IMG/VR virus record: IMGVR_UViG_3300036652_000308
Coordinates: 1 to 49,176 of that record
Reading direction: 5' to 3' (one strand)
Source: a virus
Length of the DNA stretch: 49,176 nt
Position 1 is the first letter of the stretch. Every line of letters begins with the position of its first letter. Shown one piece after another: positions 38,648-45,550 of this stretch. The position numbers and the translations under genes were made by a program. The notes below the pieces were generated by a model. That model ran no database searches. It worked only from the letters and a program-made list of their open reading frames with translations, and was not told the origin of the DNA.

Positions 38648-40102
38648 TTAATAGTCGTAGAAGCTTCTACCTTTGCGCTTGATAAGCTTGTCGAGCGCGT
38701 AACGTATTGCATCCCAGTGGTGATTGTGCTTATCGACAATATCGGGGAGTATATCACCCGTCAAACGGTCGGTTTTGTATTCGTAGGCGTTTGCCTCAAA
38801 GATAGTATTCTTGCAGCGTGGATGCAAAACGATCTGGTCGAACGAGCGCAGGAAGGTTATGCCGTCCTCCACGCTGCCTTGCCACTTCTCCGCGCCTTCA
38901 ATGCGGAAGCCCTGGCGCTTGATGTGGCTGATCGTCTCAGGGCGTGCGCAGTCGGCCTTAATCATGTAGCGGCGTGCGTCGGGGATGCCTTCATACTTGC
39001 GCTCCGATGGCTTGCGCTTCTTGATGTACTCAAGCTGATCAGGCGTGGCCCCGTCATGCGCGGCATAGAACAAGAACATATCGTCAAGCTCAACGCCAAT
39101 GCCGTTGGCCTCGTACTCAACGTACAGCTTGCGGTTGTTGATCCACAGCTTGTTGAGCGTGCTTGGGTCTTGCGAAAATCCGAAGTCAGCGCCGAAGTAG
39201 GGGCCATCCCAATTCTTCTGCGGCTCAAAGGCTTCAATGATCCACTTGCCGTTAAGCACCTTGACATCGCTGCGGCGGCGGAACTTGCCTTCCCAAATCC
39301 ACATATAGCGGTCGGGGTCGTTGCGCGCCATGCGGTCCTTCTCGCCTCGCAGCTCATCGGTGAACCAAGGGTTGTGCTGCCAATTGCACTCGATGATGAG
39401 CGTTTCATCATCCTCGTAGATGCCATCCACCATCTGCGCGTAGTAAGGCTCCACGAGGTCTTTCCAAGTGGGGTCTGTTTCTTCGCGTGGATTAAAAGAT
39501 ATGACCACTTGCGAGCCTTTTTTACGCATCGTAGGGAACAGGGCATCCCATGCGTCACGGCTCACCGTCTCGGCCTCGTCCACCCATGCCTTGGTGCTGC
39601 CAGCCTTCGCCTTCAAGTTCTGGCTTGCGTTGGTGCGCATACCCTCAAACTTGAACGTTGATTTTTTGTTAGGTACGCTGATTTTGTTGTTGATGCACCG
39701 GAACTCATCGGCCCAAGGCTTGCGGTTGATCTCGTCCACCAGTTCTTGATAGCTGGAATCATCAATGCTTTTCAGCACCTCACGCAAGCACAGCACGCGC
39801 TCTGTCTGGTGCCGCGCCATCTCGGTAAGCCATGCGGTAATCGTGCGTGTCTTGCCCGATCCTCGCCCACCATAGATGATGATGCGGCGCTTGGGGAATA
39901 GCAGCTTCTCCAATCGCTCGGGAATCATGATCGTGGCGGGCAGGTCGGTTGGCTGTGGTGCGCCTTTGATGTACTGCCAGCCGCGAATGACTTCGCCCTG
40001 CATATCGCATACGCCGAACACAGCCGATACCGTTTCACTCCTGGCGGCGCGGTATCGGTCCTCTAGCTCCTGAATGACTTTGAGGCTTAGTCGCTTCCCC
40101 AT
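38648..40102 (-). CDS. terL: Terminase large subunit
   Basis: 484 aa. Walker A GGRGSGKT at residues 78-85, Walker B with the DEAE sequence in KAWVDEAETVSRDAWDALFP near 170, and nuclease acidic residues in YFGADFGFSQDPSTLNKLWI and later DCARPE and DKHNHHWDAIRYALD. It cuts concatemers and drives DNA into the prohead. Headful packaging would agree with the circular map, but the class was not determined. Confidence 0.95.
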   Translation of the reverse strand: MGKRLSLKVIQELEDRYRAARSETVSAVFGVCDMQGEVIRGWQYIKGAPQPTDLPATIMIPERLEKLLFPKRRIIIYGGRGSGKTRTITAWLTEMARHQTERVLCLREVLKSIDDSSYQELVDEINRKPWADEFRCINNKISVPNKKSTFKFEGMRTNASQNLKAKAGSTKAWVDEAETVSRDAWDALFPTMRKKGSQVVISFNPREETDPTWKDLVEPYYAQMVDGIYEDDETLIIECNWQHNPWFTDELRGEKDRMARNDPDRYMWIWEGKFRRRSDVKVLNGKWIIEAFEPQKNWDGPYFGADFGFSQDPSTLNKLWINNRKLYVEYEANGIGVELDDMFLFYAAHDGATPDQLEYIKKRKPSERKYEGIPDARRYMIKADCARPETISHIKRQGFRIEGAEKWQGSVEDGITFLRSFDQIVLHPRCKNTIFEANAYEYKTDRLTGDILPDIVDKHNHHWDAIRYALDKLIKRKGRSFYDY

Positions 40103-40109
40103 GCGCTAC

Positions 40110-40559
40110 TCAGTCGCCGTTATTCATGGCGGCAATCAGTGCCTCAAGCGCGGCAAGGCGCTCGGCAAGCTCTGTGACCTCGCGCACGTCAATGCCCGTC
40201 TTGATCATCGACACAAGCATGTTCGCAACGTCTGCGGGCATTTCCTCATCGGCCACGGCCTTGATAATCGCGTCGATGCGGTCAGCCGGTGTGGCGTCGT
40301 ATGGAATGTCCACCTTGTACAGCGGGAACACTGCGCGGCTCAGGGGCGATAGGCGGTTGATGAGCATTTCCAACATGCGCGGCGATAGCTCGTCAGCCGG
40401 GTCGAATGCGCGCTTGCAGATGTAATCAATGAAGTCGTCTTCCGTCTTCCCTGCGCGCTCAAACGCCTCAAGGATTTTTCGACGCCAGCCAATGCCCCTT
40501 GGTGCGCGCCCTGGTGGCGGTGGATTCTCCGCGCTGAAACTGGTTATGCTCTTAGCCAT
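40110..40559 (-). CDS. terS: Terminase small subunit
   Basis: 149 aa. Opens MAKSITSFSAENPPPPGRAP, then RGIGWRRKILEAFERAGKTE (helix-turn-helix candidate), ends in helices (ELAERLAALEALIAAMNN) that can form the oligomer. First gene of the late operon, 7 bp before terL. There is no good Shine-Dalgarno sequence: a hairpin with five T ends about 8 bp before the ATG, so initiation may be controlled. Confidence 0.8.
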   Translation of the reverse strand: MAKSITSFSAENPPPPGRAPRGIGWRRKILEAFERAGKTEDDFIDYICKRAFDPADELSPRMLEMLINRLSPLSRAVFPLYKVDIPYDATPADRIDAIIKAVADEEMPADVANMLVSMIKTGIDVREVTELAERLAALEALIAAMNNGD

Positions 40560-40567
40560 GGCCCATT

Positions 40568-40591
40568 AAAAACCCATCTAATCTTGATGGG
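40568..40591 (-). terminator. Hairpin with T run in the late leader
   Basis: Minus strand CCCATC (40591-40586) pairs with GATGGG (40578-40573), followed by TTTTT. It begins almost at the expected start of the late transcript and ends 8 bp before terS. It may terminate leftover ncRNA transcripts, or act as a leader hairpin or attenuator. Confidence 0.55.
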
Positions 40592-40595
40592 ATGG

Positions 40596-40623
40596 ATCAT
40601 ATCATCTTTTCGGCGGGCAACAA
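40596..40623 (-). promoter_or_regulatory. Candidate late promoter for the head and tail genes
   Basis: Minus strand TTGTTG (40623-40618), 16 bp, TATGAT (40601-40596). It overlaps the T run of the ncRNA terminator, so ncRNA and late transcripts may interfere. Confidence 0.5.
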
Positions 40624-40647
40624 AAAGCCCACCGGTTAGGGTGGGCT
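40620..40647 (-). terminator. Intrinsic terminator of the large ncRNA
   Basis: Minus strand AGCCCACC (40647-40640) pairs with GGTGGGCT (40633-40626) over six bases, then five T. A strong terminator with no protein gene in the 1 kb upstream. Confidence 0.88.
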
Positions 40648-41162
40648 GGTTGGCGGTCTATCCCTGCCGTCATCAAGTCCCATGCGGGTACTCGGTTTGC
40701 CTCCCATGCTATCTGCGTGGTGAGACTGTCTTTCCCTGATACCGCAGTTTCCGAACTGTCAGGGGCAATTCCTCATAACGCATCAGCGGCTTTGCTCCAA
40801 GCGGCGGGGTTCCTCGTTTAAGCTACGCAAAACCGCATAGCCCGCTTGATTGTGGTGCGCCGGGAATGAAGCCGGCTTTCTGAGACCCCGCAGCATCCAG
40901 GACTGCTAATGACACAGAATCGGTTGCGCATCATCACTGCGCATTGCACCACACGGTTAAGCTTTGTGCCGCTGTTCGCTTTGCTTGTGTCGCGGTCAAC
41001 CGGCTTCCAAATCCGGCCCGCAAAGCTTACCCGTGTAGTGGCTCGTTTCGTGAACCATCCGGCATATGAGCAGGTCGTCACCTGAACTATGCACCCTCTG
41101 TCTTCCTACGGTGATGAATGTAGGCACTCAATCATTTCGCATAAGCGAATACATTGCAAACT

Positions 41163-41254
41163 TGGGGCGCATCCCAAGAATTGAACTTGGGTACCTGCCG
41201 CAAGCAAACGCAATCTGCGTTGCCCCGTGCCGCTCTATCCGTGAGCTAATGCGC
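41163..41254 (-). tRNA. tRNA-like element with an aberrant anticodon arm
   Basis: 92 nt. Acceptor GCGCATT/GATGCGC pairs fully, the T arm CCAAG-TTCAATT-CTTGG is perfect, a D arm CTC/GAG is visible, and CCA is encoded. In place of a normal anticodon arm lies a longer hairpin around ACGCA-GAT-TGCGT with no seven-base loop and no proper U33. An anticodon cannot be assigned. It is a tRNA-like domain of the large RNA or a decayed tRNA. Confidence 0.5.
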
Positions 41255-41262
41255 TTTGAAAC

Positions 41263-41334
41263 TGGTTGCGGTCGCCGGAATCGAACCGGTCTGGTGGGTT
41301 ATGAGCCGACCGTGCGCCATTACACTTCCCCGCA
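41263..41334 (-). tRNA. tRNA-Met-like (anticodon CAT), partly degenerate
   Basis: 72 nt with loop CTCATAA (anticodon CAT), T loop TTCGATT and encoded CCA. D arm GTG/CAC. The outer five acceptor pairs are good (TGCGG/CCGCA), but the inner two and the first T-stem pair mismatch, because three adjacent bases differ from what pairing needs; one C-C mismatch also sits in the anticodon stem. It may be functional, modified or an RNA domain only. Confidence 0.65.
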
Positions 41335-41342
41335 ATTGAAAC

Positions 41343-41420
41343 TGAGTCCACAGGCAGGAGTCGAACCTGCGCGCACGAGTTATTAATTCGCCGCTCTAAC
41401 CACCTGAGCTGTACTGTAGA
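41343..41420 (-). tRNA. tRNA-like element, anticodon uncertain
   Basis: 78 nt. Acceptor TCTACAG/CTGTGGA (one G-U pair), D arm GCTC/GAGC, T arm GCAGG-TTCGACT-CCTGC. Four bases instead of two separate acceptor and D stems. The seven-base loop would be TTAATAA (34-36 AAT), with a weak stem. The 3' end reads CTCA, so CCA is not encoded. It may be a decayed tRNA or a tRNA-like domain. Confidence 0.55.
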
Positions 41421-41644
41421 CATTGATCTTAGACCGCGTTCGCCGGTCACTGCGGAGCCTTTTGGCTCGGTACTACATGGTCGGCGGCTACGTGCTCTTT
41501 CAATCAGCGCCCTCCTGAAAGGTTCTTTGGCTGATGACCCGTTACAGATTCAGTTCTAACCATTTACTGCCCTACGTGCCGCTTGCCGGTTTCAGCCTCT
41601 GCCGTAGCTTCGGGCTTATCGTCAATTCAGCGAATCAGGCGTTC

Positions 41645-41673
41645 ATTCTGCCATTGAATTTTGAGTTTGGCAA
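41645..41673 (-). promoter_or_regulatory. Promoter of the large ncRNA
   Basis: Minus strand TTGCCA (41673-41668), 17 bp, CAGAAT (41650-41645), with ATGG before the -10 as in the phage promoter family. It lies directly after the stop codon of the gene at 41676. Confidence 0.6.
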
Positions 41674-41675
41674 GT

Positions 41676-41945
41676 TTAAACGGCCCAGGCGTCACCGGGA
41701 TTTCCCGTAAATACAACATCGGTCAGCGCACCAAAGATGGCGTAGTTGATCATGCCAGTAGTGGTGAGGTCAGGGGTGACAGGGATAGCAGCGGTAGCGA
41801 GGTTGTTAGTGCTGATGGCGATGGCGCGGCCAGCAGCGGCGCTGTTGAGCGTGGCAGTGATCGGAAGCGGGCGAGCGGCAACCTTGACCGAAATCGTGCC
41901 GCCAGCCGGGATTACGCCTTGTTGAAACGTGAAATTGGTCGGCAT
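41676..41945 (-). CDS. Small beta-rich protein, 89 aa
   Basis: MPTNFTFQQGVIPAGGTISV, KVAARPLPITATLNSAAAGR and TTTGMINYAIFGALTDVVFT. Composition is like small virion decoration proteins; GGAGAGG precedes the start. It ends just before the ncRNA promoter. Function unknown. Confidence 0.68.
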   Translation of the reverse strand: MPTNFTFQQGVIPAGGTISVKVAARPLPITATLNSAAAGRAIAISTNNLATAAIPVTPDLTTTGMINYAIFGALTDVVFTGNPGDAWAV

Positions 41946-42006
41946 GTCGCCTCTCCTTGGTTGATTGATGGCATCATTTTACTATGCCAAGCGCGAAAGC
42001 AAAGAC

Positions 42007-42081
42007 TTAGCGCCCTGGTGTTTTTTTCTTGGGAGGGAAGCCCATCTCTCGGCGTGCGCGGTCGTGGTCTTCTTGGGTCAT
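42007..42081 (-). CDS. Tiny basic protein, 24 aa
   Basis: MTQEDHDRARREMGFPPKKK TPGR. The ATG overlaps the previous stop (ATGA 42078-42081) and GGAAAGG lies 5 bp upstream. No domain possible at this size. Confidence 0.45.
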   Translation of the reverse strand: MTQEDHDRARREMGFPPKKKTPGR

Positions 42082-42461
42082 GGCATGGCCTTTCCAACAC
42101 GCTCAGCAGCACTCAGGATTGCAAATCGAGCGTTTTTAGCCCTATCTGGAAACGTCCCGCAATAATGCTCAGGATAGCGCCTCTCGCCGCCCTTGAGATA
42201 CACCGCAACACAGTTAGGTAAGCCCGCATCGGCATAATCAAAATCGACGGTCATTCCAAGTGCAACAGCAATACCCATAGCATCGCTATCATTTCTTTGC
42301 GGATCCCAATAGGTATGCATCGCCGCCATGATCACCCCCTCCCGCATAGGAAGACGAGGCCCAAAATAGAAATCGTGGCCTTCCCGCTCACAATAGTCAA
42401 AATCGAGCGGACCAATGCCAGCCGCCTTAGCCGCCAGTTCCAACAATTCACGGTCGTTCAT
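42078..42461 (-). CDS. Hypothetical protein, 127 aa
   Basis: Start at ATG 42461 (MNDRELLELAAKAAGIGPLD), overlapping the previous stop inside GTGATGA. The body is aromatic and acidic (YFGPRLPMREGVIMAAMHTY, WDPQRNDSDAMGIAVALGMT). Similar short proteins with a DRELLELAAKAAG opening occur in many phage early regions. Function unknown. Confidence 0.7.
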   Translation of the reverse strand: MNDRELLELAAKAAGIGPLDFDYCEREGHDFYFGPRLPMREGVIMAAMHTYWDPQRNDSDAMGIAVALGMTVDFDYADAGLPNCVAVYLKGGERRYPEHYCGTFPDRAKNARFAILSAAERVGKAMP

Positions 42462-42748
42462 CACGCTACCTCCATCACTGGCTTAGGCTCAAACATCGAG
42501 CGGATTTTCTGCTCTCCGGTTGGTGGGTTCTTGGGGCGAAGATCGCCCTTGGAGGCCAGCACATATCCCAGAGTAACTGTTGGATTTCTTGACTTTGTTG
42601 CTGTCGGCTGACCCCATCGGGCATAGCCCAGACTCACTGAATGGGCCAGCTCTAATTGGTTGCTAAGAACCATAGTTTCCAAGCCATTAAGCCATGCCCG
42701 ACCGCCCTGCTGATTCTGCCAGATGTACACCCTTCCTATTTCGTACAT
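42461..42748 (-). CDS. Hypothetical protein, 95 aa
   Basis: Start at ATG 42748 with AAGGAGGG upstream (MYEIGRVYIWQNQQGGRAWL). Middle part LELAHSVSLGYARWGQPTAT; ends FEPKPVMEVA. No recognised domain. Upstream gene ends only 1 bp before the start. Confidence 0.65.
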   Translation of the reverse strand: MYEIGRVYIWQNQQGGRAWLNGLETMVLSNQLELAHSVSLGYARWGQPTATKSRNPTVTLGYVLASKGDLRPKNPPTGEQKIRSMFEPKPVMEVA

Positions 42749-42749
42749 G

Positions 42750-43022
42750 CTATTGCCCTCCTTGAGCAGTGTAAAGAATGATCCAAGCTGTTCTGATGGC
42801 TTGCCAAACAGGGCGTGCAACCACGAAAACGAACGGGAAAGCGATGCACAACGCAGTGAGTAGGAAGGTCACACGCGCCCATGAAAAGGGCGGCTCGACC
42901 TCCTTGACCGCTTGTCCGGTTTCCATGTTCTTGTATTCCTTGGCTGGCTTGAGGCGCTTGGCAAGCCAGAACATCAAGGCAACGAGCGCCACGTAGCCAA
43001 GGATTTCCATGATGTCACGCAC
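42750..43022 (-). CDS. Two-span membrane protein, 90 aa
   Basis: Start most likely GTG 43022, with AAGGAG 7 bp upstream; an ATG at 43010 lacks a ribosome site. Spans at about 6-21 (ILGYVALVALMFWLAKR) and 46-68 (VTFLLTALCIAFPFVFVVA), with a charged loop between them. Overlaps the previous gene by 8 bp. Function unknown. Confidence 0.62.
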   Translation of the reverse strand: MRDIMEILGYVALVALMFWLAKRLKPAKEYKNMETGQAVKEVEPPFSWARVTFLLTALCIAFPFVFVVARPVWQAIRTAWIILYTAQGGQ

Positions 43023-43200
43023 GATGCTTCTCCTTCTTAATCTTTTTCCCGATGCAAATTTCTTGCATAAGGCGCTGTTTGAATGCTTGATAAAGGCGCT
43101 CGACTGGGATTGAGTATTCGCCAGAGTAGCCCACGAGTTGCACATGGTCTTCGCCTATGTCTCCAAAGACCTTTTCCCAATCTACTTTAGGATCGCTCAT
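43015..43200 (-). CDS. Hypothetical protein, 61 aa
   Basis: MSDPKVDWEKVFGDIGEDHV then QLVGYSGEYSIPVERLYQAF, ending in a basic tail (IGKKIKKEKHRA). Coupled to the previous gene by ATGA. No domain recognised. Confidence 0.62.
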   Translation of the reverse strand: MSDPKVDWEKVFGDIGEDHVQLVGYSGEYSIPVERLYQAFKQRLMQEICIGKKIKKEKHRA

Positions 43201-43664
43201 TCCGTCACCTTAATGGGTTCAGCGGACAGGCCGCGCCATTCGATGCCTTTTTTACTATCCCCACGGCTGGCCCGCATATGTGCCATCCTTGCACGATGCT
43301 CAATGCAGTCGCGATTTATATAATTCATCGACCATTTATCGCCGTCCCACCAGCGCCTTGTATCATCGCGCTTAAATGCGCTTGCATTCCACTCACCCAC
43401 CATAGGAGGCGGTCCGCTTTGCCAGTCGGTCAGGCCAATGGTGGCGTTGATTTCGTCGGCTACGCTTTGGAACGAGCGCGAAGCCGCAGTGAAATTTCCT
43501 TTTGGTTGCTGAGCAATTCTCGTCAAATAGAGATATCCATACATGTGGATAACATCATTTGCAAACTCATTTTCGGCGATCCGAAGCCCGAAGTGATCCG
43601 CGATCCGCTGCGCAAAGCGCGTCTTGCCTCGTGGGACGCCGTACACGATGATTGACTTAGCCAT
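43197..43664 (-). CDS. Putative P-loop-like protein, 155 aa
   Basis: Start at ATG 43664: MAKSIIVYGVPRGKTRFAQR. The strand, glycine loop and helix at the N-terminus look like a nucleotide-binding P-loop, but GVPRGKT has one residue fewer than GxxxxGK[ST]. The C-terminal part holds WQSGPPPMVGEWNASAFKRD and RRWWDGDKWSMNYINRD. It may be a degenerate nucleoside or nucleotide kinase-type fold; activity is uncertain. Confidence 0.6.
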   Translation of the reverse strand: MAKSIIVYGVPRGKTRFAQRIADHFGLRIAENEFANDVIHMYGYLYLTRIAQQPKGNFTAASRSFQSVADEINATIGLTDWQSGPPPMVGEWNASAFKRDDTRRWWDGDKWSMNYINRDCIEHRARMAHMRASRGDSKKGIEWRGLSAEPIKVTE

Positions 43665-43878
43665 TGCGCACCTCCGCAGCATCAAGGGCGCGCTCGGCCT
43701 GCTTGAGGCAAATGAAACTGATGCCCACAATCCCATTGTTGTGCTGGTCAATCATCTTGCGCAACGCCTCCACCAGCGCCTCATGTGCCTCATAGCGCCG
43801 CTTGAGTTCTGCGACTGGGATGCCGTCTACGTACCATTCCATCGTTGTTTGGTCCTCTGTGAATACGTGGGAGGTCAT
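43657..43878 (-). CDS. Hypothetical protein, 73 aa
   Basis: MTSHVFTEDQTTMEWYVDGI, then a helical body (PVAELKRRYEAHEALVEALR). An 8 bp overlap with the next gene. No domain recognised. Confidence 0.6.
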   Translation of the reverse strand: MTSHVFTEDQTTMEWYVDGIPVAELKRRYEAHEALVEALRKMIDQHNNGIVGISFICLKQAERALDAAEVRNG

Positions 43879-43887
43879 GGGTTTTCC

Positions 43888-44091
43888 TTAATCAGCACGG
43901 CGCAGATCGGCCAATGCGCGGGTTAGGTCCATCGAAGCGCGACGAACTGAGCCAGTCAACTTCGGTGCGCTAAAGTAGAACGCAGTACCGCTGCTAAGGC
44001 GCTCTGGCGAACGCTCATTCTCCAATGCATTGAGGGCCTTGAGCATACGATCAAGCTCATTCCGCACCGCCTGAATTTTTTCCTGTTTCAT
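43888..44091 (-). CDS. Helical hypothetical protein, 67 aa
   Basis: MKQEKIQAVRNELDRMLKAL opens a coiled-coil-like helix; the end is SVRRASMDLTRALADLRRAD. GGAG lies upstream. First gene of the minus accessory operon, divergent from the promoter at 44193. Confidence 0.6.
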   Translation of the reverse strand: MKQEKIQAVRNELDRMLKALNALENERSPERLSSGTAFYFSAPKLTGSVRRASMDLTRALADLRRAD

Positions 44092-44192
44092 TATTCTCTC
44101 CGAGGTTAGATTAGCGGCTCTTGACCGCTTGCAACAATGCTACACGGTTGCGGCGCATAAATCAATGGCTGTTGTTTATTTATCGAATAGTG

Positions 44193-44221
44193 TTGCGTTT
44201 TCTAAATTACCGTGGCATAGT
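44193..44221 (+). promoter_or_regulatory. Promoter of the plus accessory operon, TTGCGT family
   Basis: TTGCGT (44193-44198), 17 bp, CATAGT (44216-44221), with TCTAAAT in the spacer and CGTGG before the -10, close to the copy at 15483-15511. Upstream DNA is AT-rich. Confidence 0.8.
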
Positions 44222-44251
44222 TCTTACATCAAACACACCCCGGAGAACACC

Positions 44252-44392
44252 ATGCAAAAAATCTTCTGCTTCATCGACTTCCACCGCTGGAACACCAACG
44301 GCCAGAATCGCACCTGCAAGTGCTGCCAGCGCAAGGAAGTCCTGTTCGTGGACCTAGATTTTAACGAGAAGTTCTGGATCCGCGCAGATTAA
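44252..44392 (+). CDS. Small Cys-rich protein, 46 aa
   Basis: MQKIFCFIDFHRWNTNGQNR then TCKCCQRKEVLFVDLDF. CxCC plus Cys/His near the start could bind zinc. CGGAG precedes the ATG. First gene behind the operon promoter. Confidence 0.6.
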   Translation: MQKIFCFIDFHRWNTNGQNRTCKCCQRKEVLFVDLDFNEKFWIRAD

Positions 44393-44435
44393 GCACAACC
44401 GGTCGGCGGTGCCGGCCATAACCAAGGAGAAGAAA

Positions 44436-44705
44436 ATGACATGCGAATGCAAGCAAGATATTGAAAAACGGCTCTTGGAACGCTTCAAGGGGCAAGAACC
44501 GGATGCAAAAGATCACGGCGTTGAGTTGTCGGGCTACACTTTTGTAATCATCGGCAACAAGATGGAATCACGCGGGTATATGCCGATCCATGTAACCGCA
44601 GAGCATCCCCTCAAAAAAGGCGGATTCAAATACAAAAAACAGACGCAGAACATGGTGTTCACGTACTGCCCGTTTTGCGGCGTGAAGTACGAGGCTGAAG
44701 CATGA
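44436..44705 (+). CDS. Zinc-binding phage protein, 89 aa
   Basis: Start at ATG 44436 with AAGGAG upstream: MTCECKQDIEKRLLERFKGQ. CxC at the N-terminus and CPFCG at the C-terminus (FTYCPFCGVKYEAEA) form a split zinc site. Proteins of this layout are frequent in phage accessory regions, without known function. Confidence 0.68.
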   Translation: MTCECKQDIEKRLLERFKGQEPDAKDHGVELSGYTFVIIGNKMESRGYMPIHVTAEHPLKKGGFKYKKQTQNMVFTYCPFCGVKYEAEA

Positions 44706-44992
44706 CCAGCCCGATCCCAACCCACGTACCGTTCTGGCGCACCGGCCCCGCCCGCTGCGTGTTGGTCATCGTTGTAGCGGTGGTGCTGGCGCAGATGGTG
44801 GGCTGCGAGAAACGCGAACTTTCCGTTTCTCAACGCCTGCGAGAACTTGAATCACCCGGTGGTATTTTGGAAGTCACTGTCGATGAAAAAACAGGGTGTC
44901 AATATCTTGTATTTACTGGGCCATCAGGTGGTATCACGCCGCGCATGGACCGCGACGGCAAGCAGGTTTGTGCGATGGTGGGGGCAAAATGA
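44702..44992 (+). CDS. Lipoprotein-like DUF6440-type protein, 96 aa
   Basis: An N-terminal hydrophobic segment (CVLVIVVAVVLAQMVGC) ends in a lipobox-like MVGC. The remaining part ends with TGCQYLVFTGPSGGITPRMD and DGKQVC, as in DUF6440 proteins (named from memory). It may be an envelope-anchored protein and could act in surface exclusion. ATGA overlap with the previous gene. Confidence 0.6.
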   Translation: MTSPIPTHVPFWRTGPARCVLVIVVAVVLAQMVGCEKRELSVSQRLRELESPGGILEVTVDEKTGCQYLVFTGPSGGITPRMDRDGKQVCAMVGAK

Positions 44993-45255
44993 GTGCCGTC
45001 CTGAATCTGCACGCTGACATCGCACGCGAGCTGTACCTCGAATACATGGTGCAGCAACCCGGCTCAGCACGCGAGGCGGCACGCGCTGCAATCGAAGGCG
45101 CGGATATCTTCGTTGAGGAATACGCCGCCCGTACGCCCGATGATCCGGCCAGCAAGAGCAAGAAGCTAAAAGGTTGCCGCGCTTGCTACGGCAGCGGCGG
45201 CAAGATCGGCGTGCCGTGCAAAGTATGCAAAGGCGTCGGCAAGGTCGCAGAATAA
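44989..45255 (+). CDS. Protein with DnaJ-type zinc finger, 88 aa
   Basis: Start at ATG 44989 by ATGA overlap (MSAVLNLHADIARELYLEYM). The C-terminal 30 residues have CRACYGSGGKIGVPCKVCKG, two CxxCxGxG-like motifs as in the DnaJ zinc finger. The N-terminal half is helical. Possibly a chaperone adaptor or nucleic-acid-binding protein. Confidence 0.65.
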   Translation: MSAVLNLHADIARELYLEYMVQQPGSAREAARAAIEGADIFVEEYAARTPDDPASKSKKLKGCRACYGSGGKIGVPCKVCKGVGKVAE

Positions 45256-45262
45256 CCCACTC

Positions 45263-45291
45263 CCTCCGCTCCTATTCCTAGTAGCGGAGGA
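45263..45291 (+). promoter_or_regulatory. Hairpin between accessory genes
   Basis: CCTCCGCT pairs with AGCGGAGG over 12 bases. No T run follows, so it is not a normal terminator. It may stabilise or separate the mRNA halves of the operon. Confidence 0.45.
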
Positions 45292-45310
45292 ACTATTAAA
45301 GGAGAAAGAT

Positions 45311-45550
45311 ATGAGCAAGTTTTACGAAGAGCGCGAGCGTGCGGCACAGGAAATTATGGACGCAGGCGAAAAGAAATATGCCGAGTTTGAAACGTGGGCA
45401 AAAAAACAGAAATCGCCACCGTACTATCTGGAACTGAACCCGTACCGCTGCAACGAGGGCAACCGTTGGTATAGGACTGAGCGCACCCAGCACACTGCCG
45501 AGGGGTTTATTGCAGCAATGGCGCTTGTTCGCTCTGAGGTGCCAGCATGA
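45311..45550 (+). CDS. Hypothetical protein, 79 aa
   Basis: MSKFYEERERAAQEIMDAGE begins a charged helix; then PPYYLELNPYRCNEGNRWYR and a short helix. AAAGGAG precedes the start. No domain recognised. Confidence 0.62.
   Translation: MSKFYEERERAAQEIMDAGEKKYAEFETWAKKQKSPPYYLELNPYRCNEGNRWYRTERTQHTAEGFIAAMALVRSEVPA

Larger units (their letters stand above)
40620..41638 (-). ncRNA. Large ornate non-coding RNA, about 1.0 kb
   Basis: Bounded by a promoter at 41645-41673 and the terminator at 40620-40647; no plausible gene lies inside on either strand. Predicted helices on the minus strand include a 16-bp stem with one mismatch (41036-41021 with 40966-40951), an 8-bp stem (40953-40946 with 40858-40851), TGCGCA/TGCGCA (40943/40930), CTATGC/GCGTAG near 40840, CCCTGA/TCAGGG near 40760, CAGGT/ACCTG near 41083, TTCGC/GCGAA near 41150 and GAGCC-AAAA-GGCTC near 41460. 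Three tRNA-like units lie in the middle (41163-41420). Length, phage location and embedded tRNAs recall GOLLD/ROOL RNAs; this was not tested by covariance search. It may shape late infection or virion content. Confidence 0.72.

Noticed and set aside
38717-39661. 314-codon plus-strand open frame opposite terL
   Set aside because: It is a mirror of the terminase coding frame, with no ribosome site or promoter, and terL has clear Walker motifs.
40951-41036. Possible plus-strand tRNA using AAGCTTTG/CAAAGCTT as acceptor
   Set aside because: The arms are near-palindromic so either strand folds; no proper D, anticodon or T arms are present. It is better read as a helix of the minus-strand RNA.
40818-41081. 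87-codon minus frame within the ncRNA region
   Set aside because: No ribosome site, unusual composition, and it cuts across predicted RNA helices.
40620-41638. Group I or group II intron
   Set aside because: No interrupted gene flanks the region, no P/Q/R/S elements or domain V-type hairpin were recognised, and no maturase is encoded.
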